This document shows positions 10,301-19,854 of a stretch of DNA of 64,000 nucleotides, piece by piece. A program made the position numbers and the translations under genes. The notes beneath the pieces are model-generated. The model saw nothing but the letters and a program-made list of their open reading frames with translations, searched no databases and had not been told where the DNA came from. Numbering within the stretch: the stretch's first letter is position 1; every line of letters begins with the position of its first letter. This DNA is from Chimaeribacter coloradensis (lineage in GTDB: Bacteria; Pseudomonadota; Gammaproteobacteria; Enterobacterales; Enterobacteriaceae): contig NZ_PJZH01000013.1 of NCBI RefSeq assembly GCF_002858715.1, forward strand, positions 1 through 64,000, written 5' to 3'.

Positions 10301-11251
10301 ATGATCAAGCTCGGCATCGTGATGGACCCGATTTCCTCCATCAACATCAAAAAAGACACCAGCTTTGCCATGCTGCTGGAAGCGCAGCGCCGCGGTTGGG
10401 AAATCCATTACATGGAGATGAACGACCTCTACCTGCGCGGCGGCGAAGCGCGGGCGCGCACCCGCCTGCTGAGCGTGGAGCAGAACTACGAGCAGTGGTA
10501 TACGTTCGGTGAAGAGCAGGACATCCCGCTGCACCAGCTGGACACCGTGCTGATGCGCAAAGACCCGCCGTTCGATACCGAGTTCATCTACGCTACCTAC
10601 ATCCTGGAGCGCGCGGAAGACAAAGGCACGCTGATCGTCAACAAGCCGCAGAGCCTGCGCGACTGTAACGAGAAGCTGTTCACCGCCTGGTTCCCGGAGC
10701 TGACCCCGGACACGCTGGTCAGCCGCGACAAGGCGCACCTGCGCCGCTTCCACCAGGAGCATGGCGACGTGATCCTCAAGCCGCTGGACGGCATGGGCGG
10801 CGCGTCCATCTTCCGCGTGAAGCAGGATGACCCGAACCTTTCCGTGATCGTCGAAACCCTGACCGAGCACGGCAGCCGCTACTGCATGGCGCAAAACTAC
10901 CTGCCGGCCATCAAAGAGGGTGACAAACGCGTGCTGGTGGTGGACGGTGAGCCGGTGCCTTACTGCCTGGCGCGTATCCCGGCCCAGGGCGAAACCCGCG
11001 GCAACCTGGCGGCCGGCGGCCGTGGCGAGGCGCGCCCGCTGAGCGAATCCGACTGGCAGATCGCCCGCACCGTCGCGCCGATCCTGAAACAGAAAGGCCT
11101 GATCTTCGTCGGCCTGGACATCATCGGCGACCGCCTGACGGAAATTAACGTCACCAGCCCGACCTGCGCCCGCGAAATCGAAGCCGCTTTCCCGATCTCC
11201 ATCACCGGTATGTTGATGGATGCGATTGAGAAGCGCCTGGCGGCCCGCTAA
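10301..11251 (+). CDS. gshB: Glutathione synthetase
   Basis: 316 residues as in E. coli. It ligates glycine to gamma-glutamylcysteine, the last step of glutathione synthesis. The ATP-grasp features DVILKPLDGMGG and INVTSPTC are present. ATG 10301 is chosen because AAAGGAGAAAGA stands directly before it and the protein then begins MIKLGIVMDPI as in the family; an in-frame upstream start at 10274 overlaps rsmE. Confidence 0.97.
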   Translation: MIKLGIVMDPISSINIKKDTSFAMLLEAQRRGWEIHYMEMNDLYLRGGEARARTRLLSVEQNYEQWYTFGEEQDIPLHQLDTVLMRKDPPFDTEFIYATYILERAEDKGTLIVNKPQSLRDCNEKLFTAWFPELTPDTLVSRDKAHLRRFHQEHGDVILKPLDGMGGASIFRVKQDDPNLSVIVETLTEHGSRYCMAQNYLPAIKEGDKRVLVVDGEPVPYCLARIPAQGETRGNLAAGGRGEARPLSESDWQIARTVAPILKQKGLIFVGLDIIGDRLTEINVTSPTCAREIEAAFPISITGMLMDAIEKRLAAR

Positions 11252-11371
11252 CGCCCGCCGGAAAGCCCGTAAACTGGCCGCCTTTTCAGAATGCGGCCAG
11301 TGACTTGCTCCGCCATACACCGCATACTACAGATCGTGTACCCTTTAACCCCGCGAAAGCTCCAAACTATA

Positions 11372-11935
11372 ATGAATTTACAGCATCACTTTCTTATTGC
11401 CATGCCCTCTTTGGACGACCCGCAATTCAAACGTGCCGTGGTGTATATCTGCGAGCACAATGAAGAAGGCGCGATGGGGCTGGTCATCAACAAGCCGGTT
11501 GAGCAGTTCACCGTAGAGGCCGTGCTCGAGAAACTCGACATCGCCCCGGTGGCGCGTGACCCGGCCATCCGCCTGGATAACCCGGTGTTTTCCGGCGGCC
11601 CGCTGGCGGAAGATCGCGGGTTTATCCTGCATACCCCACGCGAGGGCTTCGGTTCCAGCATCCTGATTTCTGACCAGACCATGATCACCACCTCCAAAGA
11701 TGTGCTGGAAACCCTGGGTACGCCTGACCAGCCGGAAGAGGTGCTGGTGGCGCTGGGTTACGCCAGCTGGGAGCAGGGTCAGCTGGAGAAAGAGCTGCTG
11801 GAGAACGCCTGGCTGACCTCCGAGGCCAGCGCCGACATCCTGTTCCATGTGCCGATCGCTGACCGCTGGCGTGAAGCGGGCCGCCGCCTCGGCATCGATA
11901 TCGCCAGCATCGCGACGCAGGCGGGCCACGCCTGA
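11372..11935 (+). CDS. yqgE: UPF0301/AlgH-family protein YqgE
   Basis: 187 residues, identical in length to E. coli YqgE, starting [14 protein letters not shown]. Conserved blocks [17 protein letters not shown] and [13 protein letters not shown] mark the AlgH/UPF0301 family. Its biochemical role is unknown. The stop overlaps the ruvX start (TGATG), which implies coupled translation. Confidence 0.93.
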   Translation: MNLQHHFLIAMPSLDDPQFKRAVVYICEHNEEGAMGLVINKPVEQFTVEAVLEKLDIAPVARDPAIRLDNPVFSGGPLAEDRGFILHTPREGFGSSILISDQTMITTSKDVLETLGTPDQPEEVLVALGYASWEQGQLEKELLENAWLTSEASADILFHVPIADRWREAGRRLGIDIASIATQAGHA

Positions 11936-12357
11936 TGAGCCAGCGTACTTTGATCGCCTTTGACTTCGGCACCAAAAGCATCGGCGCCGCGATCGGCCAG
12001 GAGATCACCGGCACCGCCCGCGCCCTGCCCGCCTTCAAAGCGCAGGACGGCACCCCCGACTGGCTCAAAATCGAGAAGCTGCTGAAAGAGTGGCAGCCCG
12101 ATCTGGTGATTGTCGGCTTGCCGCTGAACATGGACGGCACCGAGCAGCCACTGACCGCCCGCGCACGCAAGTTCGCCAACCGCCTGCATGGCCGCTTCGG
12201 CGTGCAGGTCGAGCTGCATGATGAGCGGCTCAGCACCGTGGAAGCGCGCGCCCACCTCTTCAGCAGCGGCGGTTTCCGCGCGCTGGACAAAGGCAGCGTC
12301 GATTCCGCCTCCGCGGTGGTGATCCTCGAAAGCTGGTTCGAAAACCACTACGGTTAA
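11935..12357 (+). CDS. ruvX: RuvX/YqgF RNase H-fold nuclease
   Basis: 140 residues (E. coli 138). The RNase H-like fold begins [11 protein letters not shown], with the first acidic residue at Asp10; [10 protein letters not shown] and DERLSTVEA follow. In E. coli it is implicated in 5' processing of pre-16S rRNA. The start overlaps the yqgE stop by one base. Confidence 0.94.
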   Translation: MSQRTLIAFDFGTKSIGAAIGQEITGTARALPAFKAQDGTPDWLKIEKLLKEWQPDLVIVGLPLNMDGTEQPLTARARKFANRLHGRFGVQVELHDERLSTVEARAHLFSSGGFRALDKGSVDSASAVVILESWFENHYG

Positions 12358-12496
12358 CCTCCGGCATCAGCGCGCCGTGTGCCTGCCGCCGCGCTGACTG
12401 CCGTTTCCTGCGCTTTCCTGCCGCCTGGTTTACGCCGGCTTGTTCCATTGCCCCGTTTCCCGCGCCTGTGTTCCGCCCTTATCTGCCCCCGCCCGT

Positions 12497-13501
12497 TCAT
12501 GGCTCAGCGAATACCACCCCTTGCGCCTCACACTGTTTCCGGTGCTGGGCGAAAGTCTGCATCCCTGCCTGCGCGCCGGTCTGTAACAGGCCCGGCAACT
12601 GGTGGGTTTTGCCCTCGCGGATCAGGTTGCTCACGGCGGGCGTGGCGGCCAGCGTCTCAAACAGCGCCGTGCGGCCGCCGCCCGCCGTGGCGCACAGGGT
12701 TTGTGCCGCCACCGCCCGCAGGCTGCCCGCCAGCTGGGCGCGGGCGAAGGCTTTCTCCTCTGCCGGGAAAACGTCCACCAGCCGGTCTACCGCCTGCGCG
12801 GCTCCGCGGGTATGCAGCGTTGCCAGTACCAGGTGGCCGGTTTCCGCCGCCGTCAGCGCCAGCCGGATGGACTCCGCGTCCCGCAGTTCGCCGAGCAGGA
12901 TCACGTCCGGGTCTTCCCGCAGCGCCCCGCGCAGCCCGTCGGCAAAGGTTGCGCAGTGCAGGCCGACCTCCCGCTGCTGGATCAGGCAGCGATTGCTCTG
13001 GTGCAGGAACTCGATCGGGTCTTCCAGCGTGATGATGTGCCGGGCGTGGTGGCAGTTAAGGTGGCCGACCAGCGCCGCCAGCGTGGTGGATTTGCCGCTG
13101 CCGGTGGCCCCGGTCACCAGAATCAGCCCATCCTCTGCCGCGGTCCACGTCAGCAGCCCCGGCGGCACGCCAAGCGCGGCGGGCGTCGGGCAGCGCTCCG
13201 GCAGGGGCCGCAACGCGGCGGAAAGCCCGCCGCACTGCCGGAACAGGTGCGCCCGCAGCCGCTGCCCGCCCGGCAGGGTCAGGGCGGCGTCGAGCTGGCC
13301 GAGCGCCGCCAGCGCCTGCTGCTGCGCACCGTCCAGCCAGCCTTTACACCACTGTGCCAGCTGGCCGGCGGTGAGCGGCAGTGCCCCCTCATCACGCCGC
13401 AAGCAGCCATCCTGCCGCCAGATGGGCGGATGTCCGGTACAGAGGTGCAGATCCGAGGCATTATGCTTTACACTAAGGGCCACCCATTCATTGATATCCA
13501 T
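12497..13501 (-). CDS. yggR: PilT-like type IV pilus ATPase YggR
   Basis: A 334-residue secretion-superfamily ATPase related to PilT. The Walker A motif GATGSGKST is at 131-139, followed by the Asp-box region LEDPIEFLHQ, Walker B region DPDVILLGELRD and the His-box region GHLVLATLHTRGA. Only 20 bp separate its start from that of divergent yggS, so the promoters must overlap the coding starts. No pilin genes are near, so a role in pilus retraction is only inferred from the family. Confidence 0.9.
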   Translation of the reverse strand: MDINEWVALSVKHNASDLHLCTGHPPIWRQDGCLRRDEGALPLTAGQLAQWCKGWLDGAQQQALAALGQLDAALTLPGGQRLRAHLFRQCGGLSAALRPLPERCPTPAALGVPPGLLTWTAAEDGLILVTGATGSGKSTTLAALVGHLNCHHARHIITLEDPIEFLHQSNRCLIQQREVGLHCATFADGLRGALREDPDVILLGELRDAESIRLALTAAETGHLVLATLHTRGAAQAVDRLVDVFPAEEKAFARAQLAGSLRAVAAQTLCATAGGGRTALFETLAATPAVSNLIREGKTHQLPGLLQTGAQAGMQTFAQHRKQCEAQGVVFAEP

Positions 13502-13521
13502 GTCACGACGCCTGAGCCACT

Positions 13522-14232
13522 ATGAGTACGATTGAGCACAATCTACAGGATGTTCGCCGCCGTATCGCCGCCGCTGCCGCAGAATGCGGGCGGGATGCCA
13601 AAGAAATTACGCTGCTTGCCGTAAGCAAAACCAAACCTGCGAGCGCGCTCGAAGAAGCGATGGCCGCCGGCCAGCGCGCCTTTGGGGAGAACTACGTGCA
13701 GGAAGGCGTGGACAAGATCCAACACTTCGCTTCCCACCCGCTGGCCCCTGAGCTGGAATGGCACTTTATCGGGCCGCTGCAATCGAATAAGAGCCGTCTG
13801 GTGGCGGAGCATTTTGCCTGGTGCCACACCGTGGACCGGCTGAAGATCGCCACCCGGCTGAATGAGCAGCGCCCGGCGGCCCTGCCGCCGCTGAATGTGC
13901 TGATTCAGGTCAACATCAGTGACGAAGCCAGCAAAGCGGGCATTGCGCCTGCTGAGTTACCGGCGCTGGCCGAGGCGGTGGCGGCGTTGCCCAACCTGCG
14001 TCTGCGCGGGCTGATGGCGATCCCGGCCCCGGAAAGCGACTACGCGCGCCAGCTGGCGGTGTTCCGTAAGATGGCGGACGCGCTGGCGGCGTTGCAGGCG
14101 CGCCACCCGCAGGCGGATACGCTGTCGATGGGCATGACGGACGATATGCCCGCGGCGATTGCGGCGGGCAGTACGATGGTGCGCATCGGCACCGCGATTT
14201 TCGGCGCGCGGGATTACGGCGCACCGCAGTGA
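13522..14232 (+). CDS. yggS: PLP homeostasis protein YggS
   Basis: 236 residues of the PLPBP/YggS family. The PLP lysine is Lys36 in LAVSKTKP; FGENYVQEG, WHFIGPLQSNK and LSMGMTDDMPAAI follow. The protein has no known enzymatic activity and buffers pyridoxal phosphate. It heads the run yggS-proC-yggT-yggU-rdgB-hemW. Confidence 0.95.
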   Translation: MSTIEHNLQDVRRRIAAAAAECGRDAKEITLLAVSKTKPASALEEAMAAGQRAFGENYVQEGVDKIQHFASHPLAPELEWHFIGPLQSNKSRLVAEHFAWCHTVDRLKIATRLNEQRPAALPPLNVLIQVNISDEASKAGIAPAELPALAEAVAALPNLRLRGLMAIPAPESDYARQLAVFRKMADALAALQARHPQADTLSMGMTDDMPAAIAAGSTMVRIGTAIFGARDYGAPQ

Positions 14233-14303
14233 GATAACACACCCCGCCGGCCGCGACGCCCGGCGTAACACTGACCAGCGGCATAACCCCAACAAGGAGT
14301 CCC

Positions 14304-15125
14304 ATGCAACATCGCAATATTACCTTTATCGGTGCCGGCAATATGGCGGGTGCCATCATCGCCGGGCTGGTAGAGGGCGGCTACCCGGCTGACCTGATCA
14401 CGGTCTGCGCCCCGTCCGCCACCCACCGTGACGCCCTGGCAGAACGCTATGGCGTCCACAGCCGCAGCGACAACGCCGCCTGTGCCGCAGAGGCGGAGGT
14501 GGTGGTACTGGCGGTCAAACCGCAACTGATGGCGGACGTGTGCCGCGCGCTGCGCAGTGAGGTGGATTTCAGCGGCAAGCTGGTGCTCTCCATTGCCGCC
14601 GGGGTCACGGTGGAACGCTTCTGCGCGCTGCTGGGTGACCGGCTCAACATCGTGCGCATCATGCCGAACACGCCGTCCCTGGTCGGCAAGGGCATGAGCG
14701 GCCTGTACGCGCCGGATTACGTCACCGCGGATGACCGCGATTTCACCGCCGCGCTGATGACGTCGGTGGGCAAAATCTGCTGGGTGGATGACGAGCACGG
14801 CATTAACCAGGTGATCGCCGCCGCCGGCAGCGCCCCGGCCTACTTCTTCCTGTTTATGGAAGCGATGCAGCAGGAGATGGAGCGCCAGGGCTTCCCGGCG
14901 GAGAAAGCGCGCCTGCTGGTGCAGCAGGCGGCCAGCGGTGCGGCGGCCCTGGTGGAAGCCAGCCCCGGGGTTTCTCTCGGCACCCTGCGCGAGCGGGTCA
15001 CCTCCAAAGGCGGCACCACGGCGGAAGCCCTCAAGGTCATGAATGAGCAGAAATTGCCGGAGATCGTTGCCAGCGCCATGCAGGCCGCCATTGCCCGCGC
15101 TCAGGATATGGAAAAACAGTTTTAA
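14304..15125 (+). CDS. proC: Pyrroline-5-carboxylate reductase
   Basis: 273 residues (E. coli 269). The N-terminal Rossmann motif is FIGAGNMAGAII, and the C-terminal dimerisation helices include SPGVSLGTLRERVTSKGGTT. It makes proline from pyrroline-5-carboxylate with NADPH. Its position between yggS and yggT is typical of Yersinia/Serratia-like genomes and differs from E. coli. Confidence 0.96.
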   Translation: MQHRNITFIGAGNMAGAIIAGLVEGGYPADLITVCAPSATHRDALAERYGVHSRSDNAACAAEAEVVVLAVKPQLMADVCRALRSEVDFSGKLVLSIAAGVTVERFCALLGDRLNIVRIMPNTPSLVGKGMSGLYAPDYVTADDRDFTAALMTSVGKICWVDDEHGINQVIAAAGSAPAYFFLFMEAMQQEMERQGFPAEKARLLVQQAASGAAALVEASPGVSLGTLRERVTSKGGTTAEALKVMNEQKLPEIVASAMQAAIARAQDMEKQF

Positions 15126-15145
15126 TCACAGGAACAAGGTAATTT

Positions 15146-15700
15146 ATGCTGACGCTGACTTTTCTGGTCAAAACCCTGGTCGACCTCTACGTGATGGTGC
15201 TGCTGCTACGCATCTGGATGCAGTGGGCGCGCACCGATTTTTACAACCCGTTCTCCCAGTTTGTGGTGAAGATCACCCAGCCGATCGTCGGGCCGCTGCG
15301 CCGCGTGGTGCCCTCCCTCGGGCCGGTGGACAGCGCCTCGCTGCTGCTGGCATTTCTGCTGATGACCATCAAGTACCCGCTGCTGCTGCTGATTCAGGGC
15401 GGCGGCATCTCGCTCAGCCCGTACAACCTGCTGTTTGGCCTGCTCTCGCTGCTTAAGTCAGCCGGCTATCTGGTGTTCTGGATGATCATTATCCGCTCCA
15501 TCATGAGCTGGGTCAGCCGCGGCAGCAGCCCGATGGACTACGTGCTGATGCAGCTGACCGAACCGCTGATGGCACCGATCCGCCGCATCATCCCGGCGAT
15601 GGGCGGCATCGATTTTTCCGCGATGGTGGTGGTATTAATTCTTTATATGCTCAACTACCTGGGCATGGATCTGTTCGGGCAGCTTTGGTTCTTACTGTGA
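15146..15700 (+). CDS. yggT: YggT-family integral membrane protein
   Basis: 184 residues (E. coli 188) with two YggT repeats, each holding two hydrophobic helices. The segments [26 protein letters not shown] and [30 protein letters not shown] show the repeat. Function is not firmly known; an osmotic role has been suggested for family members. The stop overlaps the GTG start of yggU. Confidence 0.92.
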   Translation: MLTLTFLVKTLVDLYVMVLLLRIWMQWARTDFYNPFSQFVVKITQPIVGPLRRVVPSLGPVDSASLLLAFLLMTIKYPLLLLIQGGGISLSPYNLLFGLLSLLKSAGYLVFWMIIIRSIMSWVSRGSSPMDYVLMQLTEPLMAPIRRIIPAMGGIDFSAMVVVLILYMLNYLGMDLFGQLWFLL

Positions 15701-15990
15701 GTGCAGTGACACAGCAACTGGACGGGCTGGTGCTCAGGCTATATATTCAGCCGAAATCGAGCCGCGATCAGTTTGTGGGGCAACATGGCGACGAACTGAA
15801 AGTCGCCATTACCGCCCCGCCGGTGGATGGGCAGGCCAATGCCCATCTGGTGAAATTCCTCGCCAAACAGTTCCGCGTGGCCAAAAGCCAGGTGGTGATT
15901 GAAAAAGGTGAGCTTGGCCGCCATAAACAGGTCCGCATTATTGCGCCGCAGCTGATCCCGGCTGACGTGGCCGCGCTGCTTGTCCCCTGA
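15697..15990 (+). CDS. yggU: DUF167 family protein YggU
   Basis: 97 residues from GTG 15697, overlapping the yggT stop as GTGA. It aligns with E. coli YggU over [31 protein letters not shown] and [17 protein letters not shown]. Function unknown. An in-frame TTG at 15685 would add four unconserved residues. Confidence 0.92.
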   Translation: MSAVTQQLDGLVLRLYIQPKSSRDQFVGQHGDELKVAITAPPVDGQANAHLVKFLAKQFRVAKSQVVIEKGELGRHKQVRIIAPQLIPADVAALLVP

Positions 15991-16031
15991 TGCCGCCCCG
16001 GCGGCATCCCCTATTTAACGCAGGATACCCC

Positions 16032-16625
16032 ATGCAAAAAGTTGTTCTCGCCACCGGTAACGCCGGCAAAGTGCGCGAGCTGGCCCATCTGCTGGCCGGG
16101 TTTGGCCTGGATGTGGTCGCCCAGACCGTTCTGGGCGTGGAGTCGGCGGAAGAGACCGGCCTGACCTTCATTGAAAATGCGATCCTCAAGGCGCGCCATG
16201 CCGCCCGGATCACCGGCCTGCCGGCCATTGCCGATGACTCCGGCCTGGCGGTGGACGCCCTCGGCGGCGCGCCGGGCATCTACTCTGCCCGCTACGCCGG
16301 TGAAGGTGCCAGCGACCAGCAGAACCTGGAAAAACTGCTGGTGGCGCTCCGCGACGTGCCCGCCGGGCAGCGCCAGGCGCAGTTCCACTGCGTACTGGTC
16401 TACCTGCGCCACGCCGATGACCCGACGCCGCTGGTCTGCCACGGCAGCTGGCCGGGTGAAATTACCTTCGCTGCCGAAGGCACCCACGGCTTCGGCTACG
16501 ATCCGATCTTCTTCGCGCCGGAAGCGGGCAAAACCGCCGCCACCCTGACGCGCGACGAAAAGCGCGCCGTCTCCCACCGCGGCCGGGCACTGTCACAACT
16601 GTTGGATGCGATGAAACATGCATAA
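16032..16625 (+). CDS. rdgB: RdgB/HAM1 XTP/dITP pyrophosphatase
   Basis: 197 residues from ATG 16032, as in E. coli. It removes non-canonical purine nucleotides (dITP, XTP) from the pool. The motifs [59 protein letters not shown] and SHRGRAL are intact. It overlaps hemW by 8 bp. Confidence 0.96.
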   Translation: MQKVVLATGNAGKVRELAHLLAGFGLDVVAQTVLGVESAEETGLTFIENAILKARHAARITGLPAIADDSGLAVDALGGAPGIYSARYAGEGASDQQNLEKLLVALRDVPAGQRQAQFHCVLVYLRHADDPTPLVCHGSWPGEITFAAEGTHGFGYDPIFFAPEAGKTAATLTRDEKRAVSHRGRALSQLLDAMKHA

Positions 16626-17760
16626 CCTGCCGCCGCTCAGCCTCTATATCCATATCCCGTGGTGTGTGCAGAAATGCCCCTACTGCGATTTCAACTCCCA
16701 CGCCCTGAAGGGCGAGGTGCCGCATGACGACTACGTCGCGCACCTGCTGGCGGATCTGGACATGGACGTGCCTGACGTTGCAGGACGCACCCTCAGTACG
16801 ATCTTTATCGGCGGCGGCACACCGAGCCTGCTGAGCGCTGAAGCGATGCAGACGCTGCTGGACGGCGTGCGCGCCCGCCTGCCGCTGGCTGCGGATGCCG
16901 AAATCACCATGGAGGCCAACCCCGGCACCGTAGAGGCTGACCGCTTCAGCGGCTACCAGCGCGCCGGGGTGAACCGCATCTCGATTGGCGTGCAGAGTTT
17001 CAGCCAGCAAAAACTGACGCGCCTTGGCCGCATCCACGGGCCGGAGGAGGCGAAACGCGCCGCCCGGCTGGCGGAAGGGCTGGGCCTGCGCAGTTTTAAC
17101 CTCGACCTGATGCACGGCCTGCCGGACCAGACGCTGGAAGAGGCGCTGGATGACCTGCGCCAGGCGATCGCCCTCAACCCGCCGCACCTGTCGTGGTACC
17201 AGCTCACCATCGAACCCAATACGCTGTTTGCCTCACGGCCGCCGGTGTTGCCGGATGATGACGCGCTGTGGGACATCTTCGAAAAAGGGGATGAACTGCT
17301 CACGGCGGCGGGTTACCGGCAGTATGAGACCTCGGCCTACGCCAAACCGGGCTACCAGTGCCATCACAACCTCAACTACTGGCGTTTTGGTGACTACCTC
17401 GGCATCGGCTGCGGCGCGCACGGCAAGATCACCCTGCCGGACGGCAGTGTGGTCCGCACCAGCAAAACCCGCCACCCGCGCGGCTATATGCAGGGGCGCT
17501 ATCTGGACAAGCGCCATGCGGTCGCCGCGGCAGATATGCCGTTTGAGTTCTTTATGAACCGCTTCCGCCTGCTGGAGCCGGCCCCGCGCGCCGAGTTCAC
17601 CGCCTTTACCGGCCTGCCGGAGAGCGTGGTGCGCGCCCCGCTGGATGAGGCGCTCAGGCAGAATTACATCACCGAAACCGCCGACGCCTGGCAAATCACG
17701 CCGCACGGCAAACTGTTTTTGAACTCCCTGCTGGAGCTGTTCCTGCCGGACGAGGCGTAA
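16618..17760 (+). CDS. hemW: HemW radical-SAM heme-trafficking protein
   Basis: 380 residues (E. coli 378). The radical SAM cluster motif is C-x3-C-x2-C at Cys16, Cys20 and Cys23 ([11 protein letters not shown]). [15 protein letters not shown] and the C-terminal HemN_C region follow. HemW resembles coproporphyrinogen dehydrogenase, but family members bind heme and deliver it rather than oxidise the porphyrinogen. It is the last gene of the yggS run and is followed by a terminator. Confidence 0.95.
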   Translation: MHNLPPLSLYIHIPWCVQKCPYCDFNSHALKGEVPHDDYVAHLLADLDMDVPDVAGRTLSTIFIGGGTPSLLSAEAMQTLLDGVRARLPLAADAEITMEANPGTVEADRFSGYQRAGVNRISIGVQSFSQQKLTRLGRIHGPEEAKRAARLAEGLGLRSFNLDLMHGLPDQTLEEALDDLRQAIALNPPHLSWYQLTIEPNTLFASRPPVLPDDDALWDIFEKGDELLTAAGYRQYETSAYAKPGYQCHHNLNYWRFGDYLGIGCGAHGKITLPDGSVVRTSKTRHPRGYMQGRYLDKRHAVAAADMPFEFFMNRFRLLEPAPRAEFTAFTGLPESVVRAPLDEALRQNYITETADAWQITPHGKLFLNSLLELFLPDEA

Positions 17761-17774
17761 ACCGCGTTATAACA

Positions 17775-17806
17775 AAAACGGGCACCTTCTCAGGTGCCCG
17801 TTTTTT
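17775..17806. terminator. Terminator between hemW and yggN
   Basis: CGGGCACCTTCTCAGGTGCCCG is flanked by an A-run and TTTTTT; it suits both converging genes. Confidence 0.9.
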
Positions 17807-17822
17807 ATTGCCCGCGATCCGC

Positions 17823-18554
17823 TTATTTCAGGCTGCTGAGCAGCCCGGCGCGCTGGTTTTCCAGGGCGGTGACCCGGTTACAGACTTCGTGGCCGAACTG
17901 GCTGAAGTCCTGCTCCTGATTGCTCCACTCCGCCTGAATCGCCTGCTGCAAACCGCCGAGGTTGCCCATGACCGCCTGCAACGGATTGTCAGAGGAACCG
18001 GCCGCCTGCTTGACGCCCATTTCGTTCAGGCTGTCCTGCAATACGCCGCCCATGCTCTGCTGCACGATGCGTTTGCCGTCCTCTTCGACCTGCGAAATCG
18101 CCTGGTGGTGGAACACCAGCCCGCCGTCGCGGTGCTCAAGGATGCGGTTCATCTGCTGCTTCAGCTGACCGTTCAGGGTGCTCAGCCGGGTGCGCACATT
18201 GCTGTCGCTGCCGAGCTGCTCGACGATCACCTTGTCCAGCGCCACACGCGCCTTCTCCAGGTGCTGCTGCGCGCCGGTGTCAATCCACGGCAGGTCACGG
18301 CGCAGCGCGCCCTGATAATCCACCGCTTTCTGGCGTTGCAGTGCATCCAGGTCCACCAGCTTGCCGTTGTTGTTGATGTCACCGGTCGGCGAAATGGTGA
18401 AGTTGCCGCTGGCCCCCACCACCTGCACGCTCTGCGGGGTGATGACGATGTCATCCTGCGGTTTCACATTGCACTGGTATTCCGCCTGCGCCTGCACGGC
18501 GGTCAGCAGGGCGGCGGCACACAGGCTGCTTTTCAATACGGTTTTCAGTTTCAT
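17823..18554 (-). CDS. yggN: DUF2884 periplasmic protein YggN
   Basis: 243 residues (E. coli 239) with a cleavable signal peptide ending AVQAQA. The start of the mature protein, EYQCNVKPQDDIVITPQSVQV, is typical of YggN. The protein is predicted periplasmic and its function is unknown. It lies downstream of glsB on the same strand with a 33-bp gap. Confidence 0.92.
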   Translation of the reverse strand: MKLKTVLKSSLCAAALLTAVQAQAEYQCNVKPQDDIVITPQSVQVVGASGNFTISPTGDINNNGKLVDLDALQRQKAVDYQGALRRDLPWIDTGAQQHLEKARVALDKVIVEQLGSDSNVRTRLSTLNGQLKQQMNRILEHRDGGLVFHHQAISQVEEDGKRIVQQSMGGVLQDSLNEMGVKQAAGSSDNPLQAVMGNLGGLQQAIQAEWSNQEQDFSQFGHEVCNRVTALENQRAGLLSSLK

Positions 18555-18587
18555 TGTTCTCCCTCTCCTGTCGCCTTGGGCGGCAGA

Positions 18588-19514
18588 TTAAAAAATTGAG
18601 CGGCCAATCCGCTGCGCCAGTTGTTCTAAGGCAGCGGTGCCGGCCAATGAGTTCCCTGCCGGATCAAGTTCCGGCGACCAGACGGCAATGCACATCTCGT
18701 CCGGCACCACGGCGATAATGCCGCCGCCGACGCCGGATTTGGCCGGCATCCCGACGCGGTAGGCAAACTCCCCTGCCCCGTTGTACATGCCGCACGTCAC
18801 CATCAGCGCATTGATCTGGCGTGCCTGCCGCGGTGACAGCAGCGCCGTCTCCGACGCCAGCGGCCGCCCCTGGTTCGCCAGATAGACGAAGGTACGGGCC
18901 AGCTCCCGGCAGTTCATGCGTAAGGCACAGTAATTAAAATAGGTCTGAAGTACGGAAAGTACCTCATTCTCGAAGTTGCCGAAGGACTTCATCAGGTAGG
19001 CGATGGCCGCGTTGCGGTCACTGTGGTCGAACTCGGAGCGCGCCACCCGGCTGTCGTAGGCGAGGTCAGGCTGCCCGGCGAGCTGCCGCACCACTTCCAG
19101 CATCCGCTGGCGCGGGGCGCTGAGGCGCGTCTGCAACATGTCACACACCACCAGCGCGCCCGGGTTGATGAACGGGTTACGCGGCTTGCCCTGCTCCAGC
19201 TCCAGCTGTACCAGTGAGTTAAACGGCAGGCCCGACGGCTCCTTGCCGACGCGCTGCCAGATCTCCTGCTCCTGATAGCGCGTCAGCGCCAGCGTCAGGC
19301 TCAGCACTTTGGAGATCGACTGGATGGAGAAGCGCTCCCCGGCGTCCCCCGCTGAATACTCCCGCCCGTCCACGGTACAGATGGCGATCCCCATCCGGTC
19401 CGCCGGGACTTCCGCCAGCGCCGGGATGTAGTCCGCGACCTTCCCCTGGCCAATCAGCGGCCTGACCTGCCGTACAATCTCTTCCAACAGGCCGTTGTCC
19501 AGCTCTCTCCTCAC
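18588..19514 (-). CDS. glsB: Glutaminase
   Basis: Hydrolyses glutamine to glutamate and ammonia. From GTG 19514 the protein is exactly 308 residues, the family length, and aligns with E. coli GlsB from [31 protein letters not shown] onward (quoted in parts). The serine-dependent beta-lactamase-like catalytic motif FSIQSISK is intact, with [12 protein letters not shown] and [13 protein letters not shown] sits eight bases before this GTG. A longer frame with an ATG at 19550 is possible but unconserved. Confidence 0.93.
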   Translation of the reverse strand: MRRELDNGLLEEIVRQVRPLIGQGKVADYIPALAEVPADRMGIAICTVDGREYSAGDAGERFSIQSISKVLSLTLALTRYQEQEIWQRVGKEPSGLPFNSLVQLELEQGKPRNPFINPGALVVCDMLQTRLSAPRQRMLEVVRQLAGQPDLAYDSRVARSEFDHSDRNAAIAYLMKSFGNFENEVLSVLQTYFNYCALRMNCRELARTFVYLANQGRPLASETALLSPRQARQINALMVTCGMYNGAGEFAYRVGMPAKSGVGGGIIAVVPDEMCIAVWSPELDPAGNSLAGTAALEQLAQRIGRSIF

Positions 19515-19754
19515 TTCGGGTGCTCCGCGCACGTTACCTCTCCCCGCCATAAACACGTTCTTTCTCTGCACACCGCCCACCGCGGCCTGCACGCCAGTGG
19601 CGGCTATTGTACCTGTGTTCCGGCATCGGGGGCGTTGCTGAATCTTCCTTATTTTTTCTTTTATTCAGATTCCTTTTTTCCGGTTCACTGACTCGTTTCA
19701 GCTAAAGAGTAACATTCTTAGCCACTTAGGAAAAAACACGCAAAATCAGCCATA

Positions 19755-19770
19755 TACCCCTTAAGAGTTA
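19755..19770 (+). promoter_or_regulatory. NarL/NarP 7-2-7 site of the nirB promoter
   Basis: TACCCCT-TA-AGAGTTA is an inverted heptamer pair matching TACYYMT-N2-AKRRGTA with one mismatch. Its centre is 28 bp upstream of the FNR box centre, the geometry known for E. coli nirB (-69.5 and -41.5). Confidence 0.8.
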
Positions 19771-19783
19771 TCGAACAGCGAAC

Positions 19784-19797
19784 TTGATCTGCATCAA
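19784..19797 (+). promoter_or_regulatory. FNR box of the nirB promoter
   Basis: TTGATCTGCATCAA is a perfect TTGAT-N4-ATCAA dyad. A start near 19832 follows if it acts at -41.5, and the sequence TAAGGT at 19819-19824 is then the -10 element, as I recall for E. coli nirB. This predicts anaerobic induction. The rest of the 340-bp glsB-nirB gap shows no gene. Confidence 0.88.
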
Positions 19798-19854
19798 TAA
19801 GTGCCGTTACCAACGCGTTAAGGTGGGCGCAATAAATAAGAATGTGGGGCAAAA

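Noticed and set aside
12602..13525. Long plus-strand open frame across yggR
   Set aside because: Antisense shadow. The minus-strand frame has intact Walker A, Walker B and His-box regions of a PilT-like ATPase.
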